64,000 bases of DNA from Chitinophaga dinghuensis (lineage in GTDB: Bacteria; Bacteroidota; Bacteroidia; Chitinophagales; Chitinophagaceae). Every line of letters starts with the position of its first letter. The first letter of the stretch is position 1. The position numbers and the translations under genes are program-made. Shown here one piece after another: positions 26,001 to 35,688 of the stretch. A model generated the notes under the pieces. The model did not search any database. It was not told where the DNA came from and saw nothing but the letters and a program-made list of their open reading frames with translations. The stretch lies in the NCBI RefSeq assembly GCF_003259435.1, contig NZ_QLMA01000002.1, forward strand, positions 496,001-560,000. Reading direction: 5' to 3'.

Positions 26001-28214
26001 ATGACCAATTCTCCCTTCAATCGCCTGCTGACAGCCATCTTGCTGTTTAGTAGCCTAGCCAGCGCCCAGCAAAAAAAGCTATCAGGTTTCCCGGATAGTC
26101 TTGCCAACCGCCAGTTAAAACTGGAAGAGCAATTTGACCAGCACCTGAGTAGTGCCAATATCGGCGCAACCATAAAGGAGCTGTCTTCCCAGCCGCATCA
26201 TATCAGTTCTGCCAGGGGAAAAGCCGTGGCGGAAGAGATCCGGCGCAGATTTATCAGCTATGGTTGGGATGCCTCGCTGGTGACTTACCAGGTATTATTC
26301 CCGATTCCGCAGGAACGGGTGCTGGAAATGGGCGGAGCAAAGCCTTACAAAGCTGTGCTGAAAGAGCCTGCATTACCGGAAGATGCCACTTCCGGCCAGG
26401 ATGGACAACTACCCACGTATAACTGCTGGAGTCCGGACGGAGATGTGCGCGGAGAGCTGGTATTTGTCAATTATGGCCTGCCGGAAGATTACGATTACCT
26501 GGATCGCCTGGGTATCAGTGTAAAAGGGAAAATAGTGATTGCGAAATACGGCCGTTCCTGGAGAGGGATCAAGCCCAAAGTAGCCCAGGAACACGGGGCT
26601 ATCGGTTGTCTGATCTATTCTGATCCTAAAGACGACGGTTATGTGAGTGGAGATGTATATCCCAAAGGAGCATTTAAGAATGAATATGGCGTACAGCGGG
26701 GATCAATAATGGATATGGTAATATATCCGGGAGACCCGTTAACCCCCAACATCGGCGCTACCGCAGATGCGAAGCGTATCTCCCGTGAGGAGGCCACCAA
26801 TTTGCTGAAAATACCTGTGTTGCCCATCAGTTACCATGATGCAGCGCCATTGCTGCAATCCCTCCAGGGGCCCGTTGCACCGGAAGAGTGGAGAGGCGGT
26901 CTGCCGTTTACTTATCATGTGGGCCCCGGAAATGCGCCTGTACATCTGAAGCTGAAATTCGACTGGCAAATACGCCCCTGCAATAACGTGGTAGCTACTT
27001 TAAAAGGAAGCGAATTCCCCGACCAGTGGGTGGTTCGTGGTAATCACCATGATGCATGGGTGAATGGAGCAGCTGATCCTATCAGTGGAATGGCGGCATT
27101 GCTGGAAGAAGCCAAAGCCATTGGGGAGCTGGTAAAACAAGGTTACAGACCGCGCAGAACCCTCGTATACTGCGCCTGGGACGGAGAAGAGCCAGGGCTG
27201 CTGGGCTCCACAGAATGGGTGGAAGATCATGCTAAAGAATTACAAGAGAAAGCAGTAGTATATATCAACTCTGATAACAATGGTCGCGGCTTCATGAATG
27301 CCAGCGGTTCCCATGCCCTGGAAACCCTTGTCAATGAAGTAGGCAGGGATATCACAGATCCACAAACAAAAGTGAGCATCCTGGACCGTCGACTCGCAGC
27401 AGACGCCATGAGAGCGGCTACTCCAAAGTTGAAAAAAGAAAAACTGGCTCGGCAGACGATTAATATCAATGCCATGGGCTCTGGCTCTGATTATTCTTCC
27501 TTCTTGCAACATCTTGGCGTACCATCCTTGGATTACGGCTTCGGTGGCGAGGATGCAGGGGGCGAGTATCACTCCATTTACGATTCCTTTGATGACTACA
27601 GAAGATTCAAGGACCCAACATTTGACTATGGCGTAGCCTTGTCAAAAACAGCGGGACATACCGTTTTACGTATAGCCAATGCCGTTAATCTGCCTTTCGA
27701 CTTTCGAAAACTCTATGAAACGGTGAATACCTACGCAACGGAATTACAGGAGATGACAAACAATCTGCGGGAGAACACGGCAGTGGAAAACCAAATGATA
27801 GCAGGACATAAATACGAGCTGGCTACAGATACGGCCAAACATCTGGCGCCTCCGTCGATGAAAGATGCAGTTCCTTATATCGATTTCTCTCCATTACAAA
27901 ATGCGCTCGCAGGACTGGACACTATTACCCAGCGTTTGTCTTCCAAAAAACAGATAGTTAACACAGCGGCGGTGAATAAGCTAATCTATCAGGCAGAACA
28001 ACAATTACTGAACGATGGGGGATTACCGAATCGAGCCTGGTATAAGCATACGTTGTATGCGCCTGGTTTCTACACAGGTTATGGCGTGAAAACAATTCCT
28101 GGTGTGAGAGAGGCTATTGAACAGCGTCGTTGGAAGGAAGCAGATGAACAGATTAAAATTGTGGCTGCAGCCATTGAAAGGCTAAGTAAATATTTGCAAA
28201 CAAACTTATTGTAA
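26001..28214 (+). CDS. M28 peptidase of the glutamate carboxypeptidase II type
   Basis: The 737-residue secreted peptidase has a signal peptide (NRLLTAILLFSSLASAQ), a PA domain at about 130-290, an M28 catalytic core at about 300-545 and a transferrin-receptor-like dimerisation domain at about 590-735. NHHDAWVNGAADPISG, WDGEEPGLLGSTEWVE, NSDNNGRGF and YHSIYDSFDDYRRF correspond one by one to the zinc-binding blocks of human GCPII. It probably removes C-terminal acidic residues from peptides outside the cytoplasm. The start is ATG at 26001; an upstream start at 25953 would bury the signal peptide. Confidence 0.87.
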   Translation: MTNSPFNRLLTAILLFSSLASAQQKKLSGFPDSLANRQLKLEEQFDQHLSSANIGATIKELSSQPHHISSARGKAVAEEIRRRFISYGWDASLVTYQVLFPIPQERVLEMGGAKPYKAVLKEPALPEDATSGQDGQLPTYNCWSPDGDVRGELVFVNYGLPEDYDYLDRLGISVKGKIVIAKYGRSWRGIKPKVAQEHGAIGCLIYSDPKDDGYVSGDVYPKGAFKNEYGVQRGSIMDMVIYPGDPLTPNIGATADAKRISREEATNLLKIPVLPISYHDAAPLLQSLQGPVAPEEWRGGLPFTYHVGPGNAPVHLKLKFDWQIRPCNNVVATLKGSEFPDQWVVRGNHHDAWVNGAADPISGMAALLEEAKAIGELVKQGYRPRRTLVYCAWDGEEPGLLGSTEWVEDHAKELQEKAVVYINSDNNGRGFMNASGSHALETLVNEVGRDITDPQTKVSILDRRLAADAMRAATPKLKKEKLARQTININAMGSGSDYSSFLQHLGVPSLDYGFGGEDAGGEYHSIYDSFDDYRRFKDPTFDYGVALSKTAGHTVLRIANAVNLPFDFRKLYETVNTYATELQEMTNNLRENTAVENQMIAGHKYELATDTAKHLAPPSMKDAVPYIDFSPLQNALAGLDTITQRLSSKKQIVNTAAVNKLIYQAEQQLLNDGGLPNRAWYKHTLYAPGFYTGYGVKTIPGVREAIEQRRWKEADEQIKIVAAAIERLSKYLQTNLL

Positions 28215-28228
28215 AGGGTTCTGAAACC

Positions 28229-28265
28229 AAAAAGGCAATGACGTCTCAGACGTCATTGCCTTTTT
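28229..28265. terminator. Bidirectional terminator, 17-bp perfect stem
   Basis: 28229-28245 pairs exactly with 28249-28265 around loop TCA; poly-A and poly-T edges serve both the M28 gene (+) and the amidase gene (-). Confidence 0.88.
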
Positions 28266-28284
28266 TTATACCATTGCTTTTAAC

Positions 28285-30024
28285 TTATTTCTTCGCCTGT
28301 ATGATATAGTCTTTCAGACCTTGAATTATTTTCTGCACCAGTTCCTGTTGAAATGCAGGTTCCAGTATGGCGGCTTCATCGCCGGGATTACTGATGAACA
28401 GGGTTTCTATCAATGCATCCGGGAACTCTGTTGGATTGTTTAGGATAAAGTTGAAGTTGCCATTGTTGCCAAAATCGGCGAGACCTGTTTCTAGTAAGCG
28501 TTTGTGAATAGCGGCGCTGAGAGGTTCGCAGAATGGCAGCCGATAATATGTGGCGGTACCAAAAACATCTACTGGATTTGCAGACGAGTTCATGTGGATA
28601 CTGAGGAGTATATCCGGATCTACCTGACGATAGTAGGATAAGCGTTCTTCGTTATTCACAAACTGGTCGCTGGTACGGGTGATCAATACTTTGGCGCCTT
28701 CTTTTTCCAGGGCATTTCTCAGCAGGAGAGACATTCCCAATGTGAGGTTTTTCTCTATAGCGCCGGTAAGACCGGTAGCGCCATAGTTGCTGCCACCATG
28801 GCCGGGATCTACGCCAATAGTCATATTACTCAGTGCTAGATTGGGAGGAACGCGTTTCACTCTTACTACCAGTTTATTGCCTTCGTAATACATCTTATAG
28901 CCCCAGACATTATGTTTCAAAGAAAGAATCATTCTGAAAACATCATGTGTAGGCTGGCCCCAGGATGCTTGTGTGATCTCTGCAGTATTACGCAATTGGT
29001 TGTTGATGCGTTGTTCTGCGTATGCCCCGTGTATATCGATGATGATTTTCCCCGGATCATTAGTTTGGGTAGAGATGTAAGGCAACTTGTCGGAGAGGTT
29101 CACTGTCACGTAATCGTATTTGTCGTCTCCATAAATCTGTACATCCGAAACAATACTCACGGGAACGCCTTCCTGTGGAATTTCTGTATCGAGGAAGGCA
29201 GCCGGGATGTAAGCATTTTTCTTTGAAGAGAGTTTCACCTTGTAATATTCGCCTTGCCGGCCTATAATCTGTAGCAGTACGCCTTTATCGAGATATCCCA
29301 ATTTTTCGGGGCCAAGTCTGTCGCCTTCCGTAGCGCTGGTGATATAGGTCATATTGTCGATGGTACGGCCTGTACGGGGAGATTCCATGCGCATGTAGCG
29401 GTATCTGTTAGGGCTGGTGAGGTAGGCAGTTTGCCCGTTTCGTCCTTTCAGGGATACCGTTAGTTTACCGTTTAGAAGAGAGTCGTTTGGTGTAATGATA
29501 TAGCTGCCTACATAGTACCCGGGTACGCCACTGGATTGGGCGGCGGGTAATTCGGTAAGTGGCGTATCGTTGAACCAGAATGCTTTTTGGCCTGGGTAAG
29601 CTTTTACTTTCACTTTTAGTGTATCCCCTTCCGTTACTTCCAGGTTTCCTTTTGGCGAGACCTCTATGAAATCTATCTTAAAGGTTTCTGTTGGCCGGGG
29701 GGCGGGAGCGGGGCTGTAGTAGTATACAATCGTTTTCGTATAGCTTTCACCGGTAGAATCGCGTACATGGAGTACGAACGTGGTTTTCCCCTGAACAAGT
29801 TCTTTTTTTACCGCGAAAGTTCCTGTTGGGTATACATAAACGCTGTCGTTGTTGATCGTCAGTTTGCAGCCGATGCAGGTACGTCCGGCGATAAATTGTT
29901 TGCTGGTGTTAACGTTGTTCTGTTCCCTGGAAGGCTGACTAAGCTTGATGGAGACCTGACTTTGGGCCAGTAATGGAAAACATAGAACCGTTAGAATAGT
30001 AATAATTTTTGTTGCTTGCTTCAT
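28285..30024 (-). CDS. N-acetylmuramoyl-L-alanine amidase with SH3 and AMIN domains
   Basis: The 579-residue protein has a signal peptide (ITILTVLCFPLLAQSQ), beta-rich N-terminal domains, an SH3-like segment (about 225-280), an AMIN-type domain (about 290-395) and a C-terminal Amidase_3 domain (about 400-575). Zinc ligands are seen in VDPGHGG, the Glu of AIEKNLTLG and SIHMNSSAN; the catalytic Glu is in ALIETLFISNPGDE. Such enzymes cut the amide between MurNAc and the stem peptide during cell separation and wall turnover. Confidence 0.86.
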   Translation of the reverse strand: MKQATKIITILTVLCFPLLAQSQVSIKLSQPSREQNNVNTSKQFIAGRTCIGCKLTINNDSVYVYPTGTFAVKKELVQGKTTFVLHVRDSTGESYTKTIVYYYSPAPAPRPTETFKIDFIEVSPKGNLEVTEGDTLKVKVKAYPGQKAFWFNDTPLTELPAAQSSGVPGYYVGSYIITPNDSLLNGKLTVSLKGRNGQTAYLTSPNRYRYMRMESPRTGRTIDNMTYITSATEGDRLGPEKLGYLDKGVLLQIIGRQGEYYKVKLSSKKNAYIPAAFLDTEIPQEGVPVSIVSDVQIYGDDKYDYVTVNLSDKLPYISTQTNDPGKIIIDIHGAYAEQRINNQLRNTAEITQASWGQPTHDVFRMILSLKHNVWGYKMYYEGNKLVVRVKRVPPNLALSNMTIGVDPGHGGSNYGATGLTGAIEKNLTLGMSLLLRNALEKEGAKVLITRTSDQFVNNEERLSYYRQVDPDILLSIHMNSSANPVDVFGTATYYRLPFCEPLSAAIHKRLLETGLADFGNNGNFNFILNNPTEFPDALIETLFISNPGDEAAILEPAFQQELVQKIIQGLKDYIIQAKK

Positions 30025-30080
30025 GCACCTTTCTGTATATCAGTTGTAAAGATAACAAGGTGGGGCAAATAGGGGAAGAT

Positions 30081-30110
30081 AAAAATAAGCCCCGCGGGAA
30101 GCGGGGCTTA
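30081..30110 (-). terminator. Terminator of the acyl-CoA dehydrogenase gene
   Basis: On the minus strand a 10-bp perfect stem (30110-30101 with 30095-30086, 5-nt loop) is followed by T5. Confidence 0.8.
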
Positions 30111-30123
30111 GGATATTGGTAGA

Positions 30124-31917
30124 TTACCAAATGTATTTGTTCTCGGCGATCAGTTTGTCAGCGATACGTCTGCGAGCTTCTTTGCTATTGAAAGGTTCTG
30201 CTTTGGTAAAGCGTTTCAGGCCGAGCAGCATCATGCGTTGTTCATCGCCTTCAGCAAAGGCGTTGATGGCGTCTTTACCGGATTTATTGATACGGTCTGC
30301 AGCATCGTAGATATAGGTTTGTACCATATCACGAGGGAGAGCGGCCGCTTCTTCGCCTTTAGACTGGCTGATTTTGATCAGTCGCAGTAAAGCGCTTTCC
30401 GCTACGAATGTTTCGATGGCCATATCTGCGATATCCATGAGTACTTCCTGTTCTGTTTCCAGTTTCATCATGAGTTTCTGAGCGGCGGCGCCGGCGGTCA
30501 TGAGGATTGCTTTCTTGAAGTTGGCAATCATTTTCTTTTCCTTGCTGAAAGGCGTTTCGTCATCGTTGCCAAAGTCAGGAATGCTCATTAGTTCCTTCAT
30601 GACGTTCATGGCAGGATTCATGAGGTCTAGTTTTCCTTTCATGGCGCGTTTCAGTGTCATATCGAGGGTGAGGAGCCTGTTGATTTCGTTGGTTCCTTCG
30701 AATATGCGGTTGATGCGGGAATCGCGGTATGCTTTAGAGATGATATATTCATCACTGAAGCCGTTACCACCGTGGATTTGCACGCCTTCGTCTACTACGA
30801 AGTCCAGTACTTCGGAGCCGTTTACTTTCAGAATAGCGCATTCTACTGCATATTCTTCTGCGGCGCCGAGGAGGGCTTCATTGAATGGTTTGCCGGCATT
30901 GAGCAATTCTTTTTCCTTTTCATCAATCAGTTGGGCCGTACGATACAGTGCTGCTTCGCTGGTCCAGGTGCGGATGACCATTTCTGCCAGTTTGTGCTTG
31001 ATAGCGCCGAAATTGGAGATAGGTTGTTTGAATTGTTCGCGTGTAACGGCGTATTGTACGGAGGTATTGATACATTTCTTAGCGGCGCCCAGTGCGGCAG
31101 CACAAAGTTTAAGACGGCCGATATTCAGAATGTTGAAGGCGATCAGGTGGCCTTTACCAATTACGCCCAGTACGTTTTCCACAGGTACTTTTGCATCCTG
31201 GAAATAGATCTGGCGGGTAGAGGAGCCCTTAATACCCATTTTATGTTCTTCAGGGCCGAGGGTGAACCCAGGAGTACCTTTGTCTACGATGAAAGCGGTG
31301 AATTTATCGCCATCAATTTTTGCAAATACAGTGAATACATCTGCGAAGCCGGAGTTGGTGATCCAGATTTTCTGGCCATTGAGGAGATAAAATTTTCCAT
31401 CGTCAGTGAGTTTGGCGGTGGTTTTAGCGCCTAACGCATCGGACCCGGAGCCTGGCTCTGTGAGGGCGTATGCGCCTTTCATTTCACCGGAGGCCAGTTT
31501 GGGAATATATTTTTGTTTTTGTTCTTCAGTTCCGAAATAAAGGATTGGAAGTGAACCAATACCAGTATGTGCAGCCATGGCAACGGAGAAAGAGTGACCG
31601 GCGCCCAATCCTTCGTTGATGATGGTTGCAGTAACGAAATCTTTACCTAATCCGCCCAGTTCTTCCGGAAATGCGGCGCCCAATAATCCCTGTTCACCGG
31701 CTTTTTCCAGTAAGGACTGCATCAGCCCTTCTTCCTGGTGATCCAATCTTTCCACTATTGGCGTGACCTCCTTCAGTATGAACTGATCGGCCATATCCTT
31801 AATCATCAACTGTTCTTCTGAAAAATCCTCCGGAGTAAATACATCTTCAGGAGTACTCTCCTTTACAAGGAATTCTGCGCCTTTCAGCGCCTGCTTATTT
31901 TCAACTGTTGCGTCCAT
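30124..31917 (-). CDS. Acyl-CoA dehydrogenase family protein, long form
   Basis: The FAD-dependent enzyme is 597 residues, against about 380 for the short family; a C-terminal extension of about 170 residues makes it like VLCAD/ACAD9. ALTEPGSGSDALGAKT and KIWITNSGFADVFTVFAKI bind FAD and substrate; GGNGFSDEYIISKAYRDSRINRIFEGTNEINR holds the catalytic Glu region. It makes the first oxidation of beta-oxidation. No thiolase or hydratase genes are next to it. It is divergent from an alpha/beta hydrolase. Confidence 0.88.
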   Translation of the reverse strand: MDATVENKQALKGAEFLVKESTPEDVFTPEDFSEEQLMIKDMADQFILKEVTPIVERLDHQEEGLMQSLLEKAGEQGLLGAAFPEELGGLGKDFVTATIINEGLGAGHSFSVAMAAHTGIGSLPILYFGTEEQKQKYIPKLASGEMKGAYALTEPGSGSDALGAKTTAKLTDDGKFYLLNGQKIWITNSGFADVFTVFAKIDGDKFTAFIVDKGTPGFTLGPEEHKMGIKGSSTRQIYFQDAKVPVENVLGVIGKGHLIAFNILNIGRLKLCAAALGAAKKCINTSVQYAVTREQFKQPISNFGAIKHKLAEMVIRTWTSEAALYRTAQLIDEKEKELLNAGKPFNEALLGAAEEYAVECAILKVNGSEVLDFVVDEGVQIHGGNGFSDEYIISKAYRDSRINRIFEGTNEINRLLTLDMTLKRAMKGKLDLMNPAMNVMKELMSIPDFGNDDETPFSKEKKMIANFKKAILMTAGAAAQKLMMKLETEQEVLMDIADMAIETFVAESALLRLIKISQSKGEEAAALPRDMVQTYIYDAADRINKSGKDAINAFAEGDEQRMMLLGLKRFTKAEPFNSKEARRRIADKLIAENKYIW

Positions 31918-32051
31918 GATATCTGGTTTTTGGTAGTTCTGTAATTTAACTAAAAACTTGCGAATTATAAATGCGGTTTAAAGTAATCTTAGCTTGTCCT
32001 TAACATTCGGAAGTAGCTGTAAATTTGCTTATCATTGTTCCCTCTTAGATT

Positions 32052-32852
32052 ATGTCTGAACTTTATCTGCCATATATGAACAGCCGTTTCCATTATACGC
32101 TTGAAGGCGATGGAAATCAGTTGCTTGTATGCCTGCATGGATTTGGTGAGTCGGCTATGCATTTCCGGCCGTTGATACAGGAACTGGGTCACCAGTTCAC
32201 CATTATCGCAATTGATATGCCCTTACATGGTAAGACGGAGTGGCAGGAAAAGAGAGGATTGGAGAAAAATGATCTTGCTGCCGTTATTCAGGAACTGATG
32301 ACGCAATATAAGTTCACCCGGTTTTCACTGCTAGGATATAGCATGGGTGGGCGACTGGCATTATGTACCGTGGAGAAAATGGCGGAAAAACTGGATAACC
32401 TGATGATGGTTGCAGGTGATGGCCTGCGCAATAATCCATGGCATATGTTTGTCACGCAGACTTCCATCGGCAATAGAATTTTTAAATACAACACGTATCA
32501 TCCGCAGTTTTTCTTTTCTTTGATAAAGGTTTGGCGCAAACTGGGATTACTGAATGAAAGTATTTACAAATTTGTGTTGCATCGCATGGATCAACCTGAA
32601 AAACGGAAACAGGTGTATGAGGTATGGACGATTCTTCGTCATATGATGCCGAACAAAAAGCTTTGCAAACAATTATTGTCCCGATATAACGTTAATACCC
32701 TCCTGATATTCGGGAAGTATGACCGTGTAATTCCCCCTGAACTGGGGAAACGGTTTGTGGATGGTTCATTTCCCTGTAAAACACTGATTCTGGACAAAGG
32801 ACATCAGTTGATTTCAACACAATTGGGGCTAGTTATTAAATCAAATTTATAA
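32052..32852 (+). CDS. Alpha/beta hydrolase
   Basis: The 266-residue protein has an alpha/beta-hydrolase fold: CLHGFGESAMHFRPL as oxyanion-hole region, GYSMGGRLAL with the nucleophilic Ser near residue 97, IFGKYDRVIP with the acid and KGHQL with the catalytic His. The pattern resembles MenH-like and epoxide-hydrolase-like proteins, but no substrate can be assigned. A TAAATTTG box (32020-32027) lies 24 bases upstream. A glycosyltransferase gene follows after 7 bases. Confidence 0.78.
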   Translation: MSELYLPYMNSRFHYTLEGDGNQLLVCLHGFGESAMHFRPLIQELGHQFTIIAIDMPLHGKTEWQEKRGLEKNDLAAVIQELMTQYKFTRFSLLGYSMGGRLALCTVEKMAEKLDNLMMVAGDGLRNNPWHMFVTQTSIGNRIFKYNTYHPQFFFSLIKVWRKLGLLNESIYKFVLHRMDQPEKRKQVYEVWTILRHMMPNKKLCKQLLSRYNVNTLLIFGKYDRVIPPELGKRFVDGSFPCKTLILDKGHQLISTQLGLVIKSNL

Positions 32853-32859
32853 ACCCGAA

Positions 32860-34002
32860 ATGCATTTTTTCTTATTTATTATGGTGGGGCTGGCCCTTGG
32901 CTATGGCATACTGATGCTATGGTACAGTCTGGGATGGAAGCGACTGAAAAGCTTCACTGTTCCTGTTCCCCAAACTTTGTCTACCCCTGTAACCGTTATC
33001 ATTCCTGCCCGCGATGAGGAAGATAACCTGCCCGCATTGCTGGATGCGCTGAAACAACAAACATATCCTGCCCATTTGCTGGAAGTGATTGTAATAGATG
33101 ACTTTTCCACAGATAAAACACCGGATATTGTCCGCAACTGCGGTGCGGCAAATATCCATCTACTGCAGATGAGCCAGCATCTCGATAAACAACAACGTCT
33201 GAACTCCTATAAAAAGAAAGCAATTGAAATAGCGGTATCGCAAGCGACTGGTTCGCTGATCGTTACCACAGATGCAGACTGTGTAATGGGGCCTAAATGG
33301 ATAGAAACGATTGTTCAGTTTTATGAAGACAGACGTCCTAAATTCATTGCTGCTCCAGTAAGTTTTTATAAAGAGACAAATTTCTTCAAGACGCTGCAAT
33401 CGCTCGACTTCATGACCATGCAGGGCATTACTGGCGCTGCTGCCCAGTTGCAGGCAGGTACCATGTGTAATGGCGCTAACCTGGCCTATGAAAAAGATGC
33501 TTTTTATGATGTAGGCGGCTTTAAAGGCATTGATAATATTGCTTCCGGAGATGACATGCTGTTGATGTACAAAATCTTCAACGCATATCCGGAGGGAGTG
33601 ATGTATCTGAAAAGTGAAGACGTTATCGTACGTACGTTACCGGTAGATACCCTGAAAGGCTTTATGAATCAGCGTATTCGCTGGTCGTCTAAGGCTGATA
33701 AATATGAAGACAAGCGTATTACCTATGTATTAATGCTGGTGTACTTCTTTAATGTGGGCTTATTGGGAATGGCTGTAACAGCCCTGTTCATGCCTGTACT
33801 CTGGCCATGGCTTCTGATTTTGCTGCTGTTTAAAATTACTATGGAATTGTATTTTCTGTTGCCAGTGGCGAGCTTCTTCAATAAAAGCGGGCTCCTGGTT
33901 TGGTTTATACCCGGACAGATATTTCATATTCCTTATATTGTAATCGCCGGATGGCTGGGGAAGTTTGGCACTTATCAATGGAAGGGCCGTCAGGTAAATT
34001 AA
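32860..34002 (+). CDS. Membrane glycosyltransferase family 2
   Basis: The 380-residue protein has an N-terminal membrane helix, a GT-A catalytic domain (VTVIIPARDEEDNLPALL; VIVIDDFSTDKT; VTTDADCVMG as DxD motif; SGDDMLLMYK; QRIRWSSK as the Q/RxxRW-like motif) and C-terminal helices (about 280-360). This architecture is shared with processive membrane GT2 enzymes. The sugar and acceptor are unknown. It lies between a hydrolase and an ABC permease gene, with short gaps. Confidence 0.82.
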   Translation: MHFFLFIMVGLALGYGILMLWYSLGWKRLKSFTVPVPQTLSTPVTVIIPARDEEDNLPALLDALKQQTYPAHLLEVIVIDDFSTDKTPDIVRNCGAANIHLLQMSQHLDKQQRLNSYKKKAIEIAVSQATGSLIVTTDADCVMGPKWIETIVQFYEDRRPKFIAAPVSFYKETNFFKTLQSLDFMTMQGITGAAAQLQAGTMCNGANLAYEKDAFYDVGGFKGIDNIASGDDMLLMYKIFNAYPEGVMYLKSEDVIVRTLPVDTLKGFMNQRIRWSSKADKYEDKRITYVLMLVYFFNVGLLGMAVTALFMPVLWPWLLILLLFKITMELYFLLPVASFFNKSGLLVWFIPGQIFHIPYIVIAGWLGKFGTYQWKGRQVN

Positions 34003-34014
34003 AATCACGCGACA

Positions 34015-35145
34015 TTGTCTGCTCCGCAATCTTCATTACATAGACTGATGCGCAATAAAGGCGCTGTGGCTGGTCTGGCGATCGTTATTATTTCCGTACT
34101 TGTTAGTATCGGCGCATATTTCATTGCTCCTGATGATACTCCCGATGCCAATCGCATGGTTCTGGAAGTAGAAGGACAGCATCCCGGATTCAGTATAAAC
34201 ATGTTGGCTATACGAAAAGATCAGACCATTCCTCCTACTGGTTTTTTCCAGCGTCTCCTTTCAGGCAGGCCTTCTGCCTATACCTGGATTCCTGTTCGTT
34301 CCTGGGAGTTCAAAGATTCTGTTTTGTTAGTACAGCATTATGTAGACGAAGTAACAGCTGTACCAGAACGGTATCCTCTGGATGTAATCGTATATGGTGT
34401 GAGTAACCCGGATCATGCCCCCTGGACTGAACTGGCGCAGGAAATAAAGGATCAACAATTATTCAGACATACCTATTGGCTGGGAACGGACAAATTTGGC
34501 CGGGATATCCTCAGCAGGTTGTTAATAGGAACCCGTGTTAGCCTGGGCGTAGGTATCATTGCAGTAATCATATCCTTAACGATAGGCGTTTTCCTGGGAG
34601 CGGTAGCCGGATATTTCGGCGGACGTACAGATGATCTGGTAATGTGGTTAGTGAATGTGGTATGGTCGATGCCCACCTTGCTGGTAGTATTTGCACTCAC
34701 ATTAGCTTTGGGAAAGGGTTTCTGGCAGGTATTCATTGCGGTGGGACTGACTATGTGGGTAGGCGTAGCGCGGATTATCCGGGGACAGATATTTTCCCTG
34801 AAACAGCTGGAATTCGTAGAAGCAGCCAGGGCATTGGGTTATGGTCATACGCGTATCATTGTACGTCATATCCTTCCTAATATCCTGGGGCCGGTCATGG
34901 TGGTGGCAGCGGGAAATTTTGCTACGGCTATTGTGGTGGAGGCCGGACTTAGTTTTCTGGGAGTAGGGGTACAACCTCCGCAGCCTTCCTGGGGCTTAAT
35001 GATTAAGGAGAACTATAATTTTATTATCACCCATAATCCCGCTTTAGCGTTGGCGCCAGGCGTGGCTATTATGTTACTGGTATTGGCTTTCAATCTGTTA
35101 GGGAATGGCCTTAGGGATGCGCTGGATGTTAGAAGTAAAATTTGA
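34015..35145 (+). CDS. ABC transporter permease (OppC/DppC type)
   Basis: The 376-residue inner-membrane permease has the BPD_transp_1 domain in its last 220 residues, with the EAA loop EAARALGYGHTRIIVRHILPN and the end motif PSWGLM. TM1 lies at about 20-40, and an unusually long periplasmic insert of about 120 residues separates it from TM2. The start is uncertain: TTG at 34015 gives a typical N-terminal cytoplasmic segment, ATG at 34048 would remove 11 residues. No OppA, OppB, OppD or OppF gene is in the neighbourhood. Confidence 0.82.
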   Translation: MSAPQSSLHRLMRNKGAVAGLAIVIISVLVSIGAYFIAPDDTPDANRMVLEVEGQHPGFSINMLAIRKDQTIPPTGFFQRLLSGRPSAYTWIPVRSWEFKDSVLLVQHYVDEVTAVPERYPLDVIVYGVSNPDHAPWTELAQEIKDQQLFRHTYWLGTDKFGRDILSRLLIGTRVSLGVGIIAVIISLTIGVFLGAVAGYFGGRTDDLVMWLVNVVWSMPTLLVVFALTLALGKGFWQVFIAVGLTMWVGVARIIRGQIFSLKQLEFVEAARALGYGHTRIIVRHILPNILGPVMVVAAGNFATAIVVEAGLSFLGVGVQPPQPSWGLMIKENYNFIITHNPALALAPGVAIMLLVLAFNLLGNGLRDALDVRSKI

Positions 35146-35189
35146 TTTACATGTGTAAAAAATCTAATTTTACGTATATCGCTAATGTT

Positions 35190-35624
35190 ATGTTATTGAA
35201 AACCTACTTCCCCGCTTTTTTACTGCTTACGATAGTTGGACTTACATCCTGCAAGAAAAAGAATAATGGCACAGATGCGCAGCCTTCCACACAGGAAGAA
35301 GCCTTAGTGTATAGTTTTCAGGGAGTAGAAGAAGGCGCTTATAACCAGGCATTGGACAGTACCTTTACCTTTCAGATCAAGGTAACCTCCAAATTGCCGC
35401 AGGGAGGAGTAGGGACTAAATTGAATGTGGTATCTGATCCTGCGGGAGTGGGGTTGGATCAATCAGCAGTACCTGACAGCAAAACAGCGTTATATAGCGT
35501 GACATTGAGTCATTTGAAAGAGCTCAAAACCTATAAGGTAACGGTGAACGTGGCCTCTTTGAGTAACACATCTAATACAGCCAGTCCAAAAATTTTCTAC
35601 ATTACAAACAAGAAGCCGCTGTAA
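35190..35624 (+). CDS. Small lipoprotein of unknown function
   Basis: The 144-residue protein begins with a lipoprotein signal peptide (MLLKTYFPAFLLLTIVGLTSC; lipobox LTSC, Cys21 followed by KKKNNG, a charged start often seen in Bacteroidota lipoproteins). The rest is beta-rich and may form one Ig-like domain. The start chosen is ATG at 35190, which gives a standard signal; upstream starts (35142, 35151) overlap or abut the permease gene. No family recognised. Confidence 0.65.
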   Translation: MLLKTYFPAFLLLTIVGLTSCKKKNNGTDAQPSTQEEALVYSFQGVEEGAYNQALDSTFTFQIKVTSKLPQGGVGTKLNVVSDPAGVGLDQSAVPDSKTALYSVTLSHLKELKTYKVTVNVASLSNTSNTASPKIFYITNKKPL

Positions 35625-35688
35625 GCTATTCGTATCAAAACGGAAAAATGAGTTAGGTTTGCAGGCTGGCAGACCAAGATATCCTTTT

